Notes under the pieces: model-generated
Database searches by the model: none
What the model was told of the DNA's origin: nothing
The model's input: the letters and a program-made list of their open reading frames with translations, nothing else
Assembly (NCBI GenBank): GCA_016285075.1
Contig: JAEEQB010000049.1
Span: 1-35,906 of the forward strand
Length of the DNA: 35,906 nt
Reading direction: 5' to 3'
From: Prevotella sp.
GTDB lineage: Bacteria; Bacteroidota; Bacteroidia; Bacteroidales; Bacteroidaceae
Made by a program: the position numbers and the translations under genes
In this document: piece by piece, positions 13,664-22,014 of the stretch
Numbering within the stretch: position 1 is the stretch's first letter
Layout of the letters: every line of letters begins with the position of its first letter

Positions 13664-14266
13664 ATGATAGAATATATTAAAGGCGAGCTGGCCGAGCTGA
13701 CGCCTGCTTATGCTACGGTTGAAGCCGCAGGTGTTGGTTACGGTCTTAATATATCGTTGATAACCTACAGTGCCATCCAGGGCAAGAAAGAGGTAAAGCT
13801 CTGGGTTTTCGAGAGCATCCGCGAAGATGCCCATGTGCTCTATGGTTTCCACAACAAGAAAGAGCGAGAGATGTTCGAGCTGCTCATCTCTGTCAGCGGC
13901 GTAGGTGCCAACACAGCACGTATGATGCTTTCGAGCATGAGTGTAGCGGAACTGTGCAACGCCATCACCACAGGAAACGAACGTGTCATCAAGGGCATCA
14001 AGGGCATTGGCAAGATGACTGCCCAGCGCATCATTGTAGACCTGAGGGACAAGGTGGTTTCATTAGGCATCGCCTCTGAAATCCCTGTAGGAGGCACCAT
14101 ACAGACTCCTGTGAACAACCAAGTGAAGGACGAAGCCGTATCGGCTCTCACCATGCTCGGCTTTTCACCAGCTCCTACTCAAAAGGTGGTGATCAGCATT
14201 CTGCAAGAGCAACCCGACCTGCCTGTGGAACAAGTGGTGAAGCTGGCCTTGAAGCAAATCAAGTAA
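13664..14266 (+). CDS. ruvA: Holliday junction branch migration protein RuvA
   Basis: RuvA binds four-way DNA junctions as a tetramer and loads the RuvB motor for branch migration during recombination and repair. The 200-residue length is standard. Domain I is an OB-fold (MIEYIKGELAEL, ATVEAAGVGYGLNIS, with HVLYGFHNKKEREMFELL at its end). Domain II has two helix-hairpin-helix motifs (LLISVSGVGANTARMML at about 73-89, and IKGIGKMTAQRIIVDLRDK at about 110-128). Domain III is the RuvB-binding helical end (EAVSALTMLGFSP, LPVEQVVKLALKQ). The next gene, sprA, starts 2 nt after its stop, an order that recurs in Bacteroidota. No clear promoter box was found in the 230-nt gap upstream. Confidence 0.97.
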   Translation: MIEYIKGELAELTPAYATVEAAGVGYGLNISLITYSAIQGKKEVKLWVFESIREDAHVLYGFHNKKEREMFELLISVSGVGANTARMMLSSMSVAELCNAITTGNERVIKGIKGIGKMTAQRIIVDLRDKVVSLGIASEIPVGGTIQTPVNNQVKDEAVSALTMLGFSPAPTQKVVISILQEQPDLPVEQVVKLALKQIK

Positions 14267-14268
14267 AA

Positions 14269-17200
14269 GTGAAAATCGAAAGAACTGCTTCCGCACAGAA
14301 CGGCAGACGTAGGATAATATCTACACTTCTTACCCTGCTTCTGATGCTGTCATTAGGTATGGCGGCAGCCAGTTCTTTTCCTCAGGACAACCGGCCCAAG
14401 CCCAAGCCTCTGACAGTGGCCGACGACGATGATACCATACCAGACTCCCTGCTTCATCCACGTTGGAAGATCCAGCGAACGGCTCCCATGGTGGCATCAG
14501 ACCTGGACACCACAGCCTTGGATCTGCACATGCCTGACAACATCAAACAGGAAGCGGTATACAACGACTCGCTTGGCATTTATCTCATTGGTTCGAAGAT
14601 TGGCGACTCATACCTGAATGCGCCCATTCTAATGACTCCCGAGGAATACCTGAAATGGAGTGAACGCAAGCAGCGGGAGGGATTCTTCCGTCAGAAGAAT
14701 GCTGAAGCCTTTAACTCACAGGGGAAGGAGAAGTTCTCTTTTTCAGATATGCACTTCGACCTGGGGCCTGCTGAGAAAATCTTCGGTCCTGGCGGCGTAA
14801 GGGTGAAGACACAGGGAACGGCCGAACTGAAGATGGGAATGACAATGAAGAACATTGACAACCCATCACTGCCCATCCGCAACCGCAAGACCACTGCCTT
14901 TGACTTCGATGAGAAAATCAACATTTCCGCTAATGCCAGCGTAGGCGACAAGATGAAGTTCAACTTCAACTATAACACCGACGCCACCTTCAACTTCGAC
15001 ACGCAGAACCTAAAGCTGAAGTACGACGGCAAGGAGGATGAGATTATCAAGAAGGTGGAAGCGGGCAACGTGACCTTCCCCTCGAACAACTCACTGGTAA
15101 AGGGTGCCCACAGCCTCTTCGGCCTGTATACCGACATGCAGTTCGGCAAGCTGAAGTTGCAGACGGTGGTCTCGCAGAAGAAGTCCACCACCAAAAGCGT
15201 CAGCAGCAAAGGCGGCACGCAGACCACCCCGTTCGAGATTTACGCCTCTGACTATGAGGAAAACCGCCATTTCTTCCTCTCTCAGTATTTCCGCGATCGG
15301 TACGACAAAGCCATGTCAACCTTACCCTACCTCACAACGGGTGTGAAGATAAACCGCGTGGAGGTGTGGGTGACCAATAAGACGGGAACCACATCTAACA
15401 CCCGTAACCTTTTGGCACTGACCGACCTGGGCGAAGGAACGAAGATCAAGAACAAGGCTTGGAACGGTACGGACAGTGTACCCTCGAACCAAGCCAACAC
15501 GCTGTACCAGACATTGGTCAGCCAAGTGGACACCGCCTCGCGCAGCATCGACCGCATCAGCACCGTCTTGGAGTCCTTGGGCACGCTGACGGGTGGCACC
15601 GATTACGAGAAGCTGCAGGCTGCCCGTCTGCTTTCATCGTCGGAATATACGGTGAACGAGGCCTTGGGTTACATCTCGCTGAAGACCGGCTTGCAGACCG
15701 ACCAGGTGTTGGCAGTAAGCTTCGAGTACACCTACGGCGGCAGGACTTACCAAGTAGGTGAGTTTGCTTCAGACCTAACCCAAACCGACAAGGTGCTCTT
15801 TGTGAAGTCGCTGAAGAACACCAGCAACAACCCCATGCAGGGCAACTGGGACCTGATGATGAAGAATGTGTACTACCTGGCTACGCAGGTGGAGAAAGAG
15901 AAGTTCAGACTCGACATCAAGTTCAAGAGCGACACGGCAGGCGTTTACCTTACCTATCTGCCCGAGGAAAAACTGAAGGGTAATACGCTGTTAAAGTTAA
16001 TGGGTCTGGACAGGCTTGACAACAACATGAAACCCCACGCTAACGGACAGTTTGACTTCGTCCAGGGCTACACCATTAGCAACGGCCGCATTTTCCTTCC
16101 GTCGGCAGAGCCCTTCGGTGACTATCTGCGGCGCTACCTGAAAGCAGCGGGCATGGGTGCCAAAGCCGACGTCTACGTGTTTGACGAGCTGTATGACTCA
16201 ACGAAGACCATTGCCAAGCAGACTGCCGAAAAGGACCGCTATATCCTCACCGGACAATACAAAGGAACCAGTGCCAATGTCATTTCCTTAGGAGCCTACA
16301 ACGTGCCTCAAGGCTCCGTGGTGGTGACAGCAGGCGGTGTGACCCTGCAGGAGGGCAGCGACTACACGGTAGACTATTCCTCGGGCGAAGTGACCATCCT
16401 TAACCAGAGCATCATCGATGCCGGTACGAACGTCAATGTATCGCTGGAATCGAATACCGACTATGGAATGCAGCGGAAAACCATGGTCGGCGTGAACTGG
16501 GAATACGACTTCACTAAGAACCTGCAGATAGGCGGTACGCTGATGCACCTGACGGAGCAGGCACTGACGTCGAAGGTTACTATGGGCGAAGAACCTCTGA
16601 ACAACACCCTCTGGGGACTGAACATCAACTGGAAACAGGAAAGCCAATGGCTGACGAACATGCTTGACAAGATACCGCTGCTGAATGTGAGCCAGCCTTC
16701 ACAGATAACGTTCACCGGTGAATTTGCCCACCTCATTGCAGGCAAGAGCCACGGTACTCAGGACAACGCCTCCTATCTGGATGACTTCGAGAACACTAAG
16801 AACCTGATAGACGTAGGCGATCCCAAGCAGTGGGTCCTTTCCAGTGTGCCCACCATGTTTTCCAACCATAATGACAAGACAGGTGTTACCAGTGGCTATG
16901 ACCGTGCCCTCCTGGCGTGGTACAACGTCGATCCCATCTTCACACGCCGTAGCAGCAGCCTTACTCCCGCTCACATCAAGAGCGACCTGGACCAGCTCAG
17001 CGACCACCGCGTACGAGAAATCTATGTGAAGGAACTGTACCCTAACCGCGACCAAAGCACCTACAACGGAGCTGTCTCCACCCTGCCCGTACTCAATCTG
17101 GCTTACTATCCCCAGGAGCGTGGACCCTACAACCTGACTACCAGCTTCAACGCCGACGGCACCCTTACCAATCCTACTGCAAAGTGGGGTGGCATGATGC

Positions 17201-20200
17201 GCCGGCTGGAGACCACCGACTTCGAGCAGGCCAATATAGAATATGTAGAGTTCTGGCTCCTTGACCCCTTCATCTACCAGCGTCAGGCCGGCAATGCAGC
17301 CGATTACGAAGGAGATCTCTACCTGAACCTGGGCGAAGTGTCGGAAGACGTGCTGCGCGACGGAAAGAAGTTCTATGAGAGCGGTATGCCTGTGGACGGC
17401 AGCCAGGCATTCTCGTGGACGCAGTGGGGCAAGATTCCTGAGCAGGCCACACAGACCTATGCCTTTGCCACCACCTCTGGCAGCCGTGTGCTACAAGATG
17501 TCGGACTAAACGGACTGAACAATCAGGAGGAGCAGCAGTATGGTGCCTATGCCGACTGGCTCACACAGGTCAGCTCCGTGGTGAGCAACGACTCCCTGCT
17601 CACAGCCTGGCGGCAGGACCCCGCTGGTGATGACTATCACTACTACCGTGGTTCTGACTTTGACCAGTCACGCACCACCATCCTCGACCGTTACAAGCGC
17701 ATCAACAATCCTCAGGGCAACTCCCCCGACACCGATGCCCGCACAGAAAGCTATGACACCAGCTACAAGACCGGTCCCGATGTGGAAGACATCAACCAGG
17801 ACTATACGCTGAACGAGTATGAACGCTACTATCAGTATCGCATCCACATCAGCGATGCCGAGCTGCAGGCCTACAACCGTGGCCAGAAGTCGGAAGACTC
17901 CTACATCGTTGACCATCGTGACTACACGCCCAAGCTGCGCAATGGCGACACAACCACCGTCCGCTGGTATCAGTACCGCATACCCTTGGCAGAATGCAAG
18001 GACAAGGTGGGCAGCATCAACGACTTCACTTCCATCCGCTTCATGCGAATGTTCCTGACGGGTTTTCAGAAACCCATTGTACTCCGTTTTGGCAGTCTCG
18101 ACCTGGTACGCGGCGAGTGGCGACAGTACAAGCAGAGCCTGCAGACGGCTGCCGGCGCTGAGACGGGCATCATGGAGATGAGTGCGGTGAACATCGAGGA
18201 GAATACCGACCGGCAGCCCGTGGCATATACCCTGCCACCAGGCATCAGCCGCGCCACCGACCCCTCCCAGCCCCAGCTTGTCGAGAACAACGAACAGGCA
18301 CTCTGCCTCACTGTGAAGAACCTGTCGCAGGGCGAGTCAAAGGCTGTCTATAAAAATCTCACCTACGACTTGCGCCAATACAAACGTCTCCAGATGTTTG
18401 TCCATGCCAACCATCTGCTGCCCAACACCACCAATCTGCAAGACAACCAGTTGGCCGTGTTCATACGGTTGGGTACAGACTACAAGAGCAACTACTACGA
18501 ATACGAAATACCACTGGTCATTACGCCAGAGGGGCACTATTCCTGGCAGGTACTCTCCGACCGTCCGAAGGTGTGGCCCCAGGAAAACATGCTCGATGTC
18601 GACCTCAACATCTTCACCCGTCTGAAGAAGGCACGCAACAAAGCACGTGCCGAGGGCGCCGCCTCTTTCAACCAGCCTTTCACCCAGTACGATGACGACA
18701 AACCCAACAACAAGGTGACCGTCATGGGTAACCCCTCACTGGGTGAGGTAAAGACCATGATTATCGGCGTGCGCAACCTCACGAGCCAGCCCAAGAGCGG
18801 CGAGGTGTGGGTCAACGAACTGCGTCTGAAAGAATATAACAACGACGGCGGATGGGCAGCCAACGGTGCGCTGAACGTGCAGCTCTCAGACTTCGGCACC
18901 GTCAACGCCACTGGGCGATACGTCACCGACGGATTCGGCGGGTTGGAGGAGAGCGTGCTGCAACGCTCCCAGGACAACGAACGCAGTTATTCCGTGACAG
19001 CCAACTTCGAGCTAGGGAAATTCTTCCCCGAAAAAGCCAAGGTGTCGGCACCTCTCTATTACAGTGTCACTCGCGAGGAGGTACGCCCCCGTTACAATCC
19101 CCTTGACTCCGATATGGAGCTGGACGATGCCTTGGAGAGTGTCAGCAAGCGCGAACGCGACAGCATAGAATCCATTGCCGTCACAAAGCATCTCACACGT
19201 AACTTCTCTCTCTCCAATGCACGGATAGGCATCAAGTCCAAGCGCCATCCCATGCCCTACGACCCGGCCAATTTCTCTTTCTCCTATTCCCACCAGCACC
19301 GCCACACTACCGGCGAGACCACGGTCTATGAGAACGATGACCAATGGCGCGGTTCGCTGAACTATACTTATTCACCCGTCTACAAGACGTGGGAACCCAT
19401 GAGCAAGCTCAAGGGAAAGTCTAAATGGCTGCAGTTGCCCAAGGCCTTCGGCTTGAACTATCTGCCCCAGACCATTGGCTTTAACATGGACATGCAACGC
19501 TCCTACTACGAGTTGCAGGAGCGCGACCTGGAGAATACTGAGAACCCCAACCTACCCCTGTCCTTCTCCGAGCAGTTCCTGTGGAACCGTGACTTCACCC
19601 TGCGCTGGGATCTCACCAAGAACCTACACATGAACTTCCAGTCGGCCACCCACGCCGAGATCGAGGAGCCCTACACGCCAGTCAACAAAGACCTTTACCC
19701 TGAGCGCTATGAGGCCTGGAAGGACTCCGTGAAACACAGCATCGGCCACATGGGCACCCCGTTAGACTACAGACAATCGTTCAAGGCCAGCTACCAGGTG
19801 CCGCTCAACAAGCTTCCCATCTTCGACTGGGTGACTGCCGATGCTTCCTACGATGCCTCCTACTCCTGGATACGTGGCACACAGCAGGACGATGGCACCT
19901 CTTTGGGCAATACCATCCAGAACAACCGTAACGTCAACGTCAACAGTTCCATCAACTTTGAAACCCTCTACAACCATTCGCCTTTCCTCAAGAAGGTGAA
20001 CGACCGCTTCAAGAAAGCCCCGGAAAAGAAGAAAGACAAGAATACTGCCAAGAAATCGGCCAAGGACTCCAAAGACAAGGATGCTGCCTCCGATGCCTCA
20101 AAGAATGGCGATGCTGACAAGACAGCGAAAACCAGCAAAGACGGAAAATCCACGAACCCCGAGGAGAAGACCTTACCTAAGAACAAGAACAGCTATCAGC

Positions 20201-21993
20201 GTGAAATGCCCCTGATACCCGACAGCAGCCTCACCATCAACCACGGCAAGAAGTCACGCCGGCTTCGTGTCACCGCCAAGACCAAGGATGGCAAGGACAT
20301 TAAGCTGAAGGTCAAGGTGAAGGACGATAACAATATCATTGTCCGTCTGTCGAAGATCAAGGAGAAACGACCGGAAAAGGACAAGGCAGCATCCGACTCG
20401 CTACTGGCTCAGAACGATTCCATCGCCAAGAAAGGGAAAGGTGGAAAGCCTCAGACCATCAGCCCCGAGCCCGTCATGGTCAAACTCTCCATCGTTCCCA
20501 AGGAGCCGCTGGACGGCAAGTGGTGGTATGAGTCTGCCCAGCAGGCAGCACGATTCCTCATGATGCTGCGTTCCGCCAACATCAGTTACCGCAACCAACG
20601 GTCTATGGCGCTGCCAGGCTTCACTCCCAACGTTGGCGATGCCTTCGGACAACGCACCGGTAGCGTGCTCTCACCAGGCCTCGACTTCGCCTTCGGTTTT
20701 TCGGGCGACAGCTATATTGACAAGGCTAAAGACAACGGATGGCTGCTCATGGCCGACTCCATAGCCACGCCCTCTACCATCAGCCAGAACGAAGACCTGC
20801 AGATCACGGCCACCCTTGAGCCCATACGCGACCTGAAGATCGACCTCAACGCCTCGCGTACCCATCACAGCGCCCGGTCCATCCAGTTCATGTACGAGGG
20901 CAACCCCACCACCCATAGCGGCACGTTCAACATGACCACCTTGTCCATCTCCTCTGCCTTCGAAAGCACCGGCGATGCCAAGAATGCCTATCACTCCGAT
21001 GCCTTCGACCGCTTCGTCGCTTCCATCCCCGACTTCCAGCGGCGTGTGCAGGCCCGCTACGAGGCGGCCATGCGGCGCATCAACGGCTCCTCCTCGGTAG
21101 GTACGGTCAACCAGTACAGTGCCGACGTGCTGGTACCCGCCTTCCTCGACACCTACACCAGCGGCTCCGGCCACTCTTTAGACCTCTTCCCCGCACTGGC
21201 ACGCCTCCTGCCCAACTGGACGCTGCGCTATGGTGGTCTCTCAAAGATTCCCTGGCTTGCCGAGCATTTCAAGTCCGTCAACATCAATCATTCCTACAAG
21301 TCGGTCTTTGCCGTGGGCTCCTACGCCAGCTATTCCTCCTGGCAGCAACTCGACGGAGACCTCGGCTTCGTCAGCGGTGCCGACGGCACGCTCACCCCCT
21401 CTTCCATGTACAACGTCTCCACCGTCAGCATCAACGAGTCGTTCTCTCCCCTGCTGGGCATCGACGTCACCCTGAACAACAACATGACCCTGAAGCTAGA
21501 GCGCCGCACCAGCCGTGTGCTGAACCTCTCCATGACCAGCATACAGATCAACGAGAGCCGCTCCAACGACTGGGTGGTGGGTACCGGTTACAAGATCAGC
21601 GATTTCAAACTCTTCAGCACGCTCGGTGCACGTAAGGTCAAGAAAGCACAAAGGGGAAAGAATGCCTCCCGTAACGAAAACGCCAACACCAACACCAATA
21701 CCAACAAGACCAGCCGTAGCTCCGGAGTGAACCACGATCTCAACCTGCGTCTGGACATCTCCTTCCGCAGCCAGGCCGCCATTACCCGCGACATCGCCTC
21801 GGGCGTGTCGTCCGCCAGCAGCGGCAACAAAGCCTTCAAGCTATCGTTTGCCGCCGACTACACCCTCTCGCGGCTGCTCACCCTCACCGCCTACTACGAC
21901 AGACAGACCAACACGCCGCTGCTGTCCAGCAGTTCCTACCCTACCACAACACGCGATTTCGGAGTCTCGCTCAAATTCTCACTCACACGATAA
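14269..21993 (+). CDS. sprA: Cell-surface protein SprA, type IX secretion outer-membrane translocon
   Basis: SprA forms the very large single-chain outer-membrane barrel through which the type IX secretion system exports cargo. The 2,574-residue length fits the family. A GTG at 14269 is the only start giving a basic n-region (MKIERTASAQNGRRR) before the hydrophobic core of the signal peptide; the first ATG downstream would cut into it. Family-typical segments include GGVRVKTQGTAELKMG near 190, FPSNNSLVKGAHSLFG at 270, and PNPxxNS-type blocks with PDVEDINQDYTLNEYE at 1170. The repeated Gly/aromatic amphipathic strands continue to the C-terminal SLKFSLTR. A lysine-rich, low-complexity insert (about 1913-2060) interrupts the barrel sequence, and an N/T-rich stretch lies near 2470. 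It follows ruvA by 2 nt and precedes a rhamnosidase by 21 nt. Confidence 0.96.
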   Translation: MKIERTASAQNGRRRIISTLLTLLLMLSLGMAAASSFPQDNRPKPKPLTVADDDDTIPDSLLHPRWKIQRTAPMVASDLDTTALDLHMPDNIKQEAVYNDSLGIYLIGSKIGDSYLNAPILMTPEEYLKWSERKQREGFFRQKNAEAFNSQGKEKFSFSDMHFDLGPAEKIFGPGGVRVKTQGTAELKMGMTMKNIDNPSLPIRNRKTTAFDFDEKINISANASVGDKMKFNFNYNTDATFNFDTQNLKLKYDGKEDEIIKKVEAGNVTFPSNNSLVKGAHSLFGLYTDMQFGKLKLQTVVSQKKSTTKSVSSKGGTQTTPFEIYASDYEENRHFFLSQYFRDRYDKAMSTLPYLTTGVKINRVEVWVTNKTGTTSNTRNLLALTDLGEGTKIKNKAWNGTDSVPSNQANTLYQTLVSQVDTASRSIDRISTVLESLGTLTGGTDYEKLQAARLLSSSEYTVNEALGYISLKTGLQTDQVLAVSFEYTYGGRTYQVGEFASDLTQTDKVLFVKSLKNTSNNPMQGNWDLMMKNVYYLATQVEKEKFRLDIKFKSDTAGVYLTYLPEEKLKGNTLLKLMGLDRLDNNMKPHANGQFDFVQGYTISNGRIFLPSAEPFGDYLRRYLKAAGMGAKADVYVFDELYDSTKTIAKQTAEKDRYILTGQYKGTSANVISLGAYNVPQGSVVVTAGGVTLQEGSDYTVDYSSGEVTILNQSIIDAGTNVNVSLESNTDYGMQRKTMVGVNWEYDFTKNLQIGGTLMHLTEQALTSKVTMGEEPLNNTLWGLNINWKQESQWLTNMLDKIPLLNVSQPSQITFTGEFAHLIAGKSHGTQDNASYLDDFENTKNLIDVGDPKQWVLSSVPTMFSNHNDKTGVTSGYDRALLAWYNVDPIFTRRSSSLTPAHIKSDLDQLSDHRVREIYVKELYPNRDQSTYNGAVSTLPVLNLAYYPQERGPYNLTTSFNADGTLTNPTAKWGGMMRRLETTDFEQANIEYVEFWLLDPFIYQRQAGNAADYEGDLYLNLGEVSEDVLRDGKKFYESGMPVDGSQAFSWTQWGKIPEQATQTYAFATTSGSRVLQDVGLNGLNNQEEQQYGAYADWLTQVSSVVSNDSLLTAWRQDPAGDDYHYYRGSDFDQSRTTILDRYKRINNPQGNSPDTDARTESYDTSYKTGPDVEDINQDYTLNEYERYYQYRIHISDAELQAYNRGQKSEDSYIVDHRDYTPKLRNGDTTTVRWYQYRIPLAECKDKVGSINDFTSIRFMRMFLTGFQKPIVLRFGSLDLVRGEWRQYKQSLQTAAGAETGIMEMSAVNIEENTDRQPVAYTLPPGISRATDPSQPQLVENNEQALCLTVKNLSQGESKAVYKNLTYDLRQYKRLQMFVHANHLLPNTTNLQDNQLAVFIRLGTDYKSNYYEYEIPLVITPEGHYSWQVLSDRPKVWPQENMLDVDLNIFTRLKKARNKARAEGAASFNQPFTQYDDDKPNNKVTVMGNPSLGEVKTMIIGVRNLTSQPKSGEVWVNELRLKEYNNDGGWAANGALNVQLSDFGTVNATGRYVTDGFGGLEESVLQRSQDNERSYSVTANFELGKFFPEKAKVSAPLYYSVTREEVRPRYNPLDSDMELDDALESVSKRERDSIESIAVTKHLTRNFSLSNARIGIKSKRHPMPYDPANFSFSYSHQHRHTTGETTVYENDDQWRGSLNYTYSPVYKTWEPMSKLKGKSKWLQLPKAFGLNYLPQTIGFNMDMQRSYYELQERDLENTENPNLPLSFSEQFLWNRDFTLRWDLTKNLHMNFQSATHAEIEEPYTPVNKDLYPERYEAWKDSVKHSIGHMGTPLDYRQSFKASYQVPLNKLPIFDWVTADASYDASYSWIRGTQQDDGTSLGNTIQNNRNVNVNSSINFETLYNHSPFLKKVNDRFKKAPEKKKDKNTAKKSAKDSKDKDAASDASKNGDADKTAKTSKDGKSTNPEEKTLPKNKNSYQREMPLIPDSSLTINHGKKSRRLRVTAKTKDGKDIKLKVKVKDDNNIIVRLSKIKEKRPEKDKAASDSLLAQNDSIAKKGKGGKPQTISPEPVMVKLSIVPKEPLDGKWWYESAQQAARFLMMLRSANISYRNQRSMALPGFTPNVGDAFGQRTGSVLSPGLDFAFGFSGDSYIDKAKDNGWLLMADSIATPSTISQNEDLQITATLEPIRDLKIDLNASRTHHSARSIQFMYEGNPTTHSGTFNMTTLSISSAFESTGDAKNAYHSDAFDRFVASIPDFQRRVQARYEAAMRRINGSSSVGTVNQYSADVLVPAFLDTYTSGSGHSLDLFPALARLLPNWTLRYGGLSKIPWLAEHFKSVNINHSYKSVFAVGSYASYSSWQQLDGDLGFVSGADGTLTPSSMYNVSTVSINESFSPLLGIDVTLNNNMTLKLERRTSRVLNLSMTSIQINESRSNDWVVGTGYKISDFKLFSTLGARKVKKAQRGKNASRNENANTNTNTNKTSRSSGVNHDLNLRLDISFRSQAAITRDIASGVSSASSGNKAFKLSFAADYTLSRLLTLTAYYDRQTNTPLLSSSSYPTTTRDFGVSLKFSLTR
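20005..20450 (+). other. Lysine-rich low-complexity insert within SprA
   Basis: Codons for about residues 1913-2060 are dominated by AAG and GAC/GAA: runs such as KAPEKKKDKNTAKKSAKDSK and SKDGKSTNPEEKTLPKNK, then a short beta-like piece (KKSRRLRVTAKTKDGKDI) and another K/D-rich run. The composition differs sharply from the flanking barrel strands, so this is probably a long, charged loop on one face of the translocon. The boundary positions are approximate. Confidence 0.7.
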
Positions 21994-22014
21994 ACACATA
22001 AGCGCCTCTTTCCT

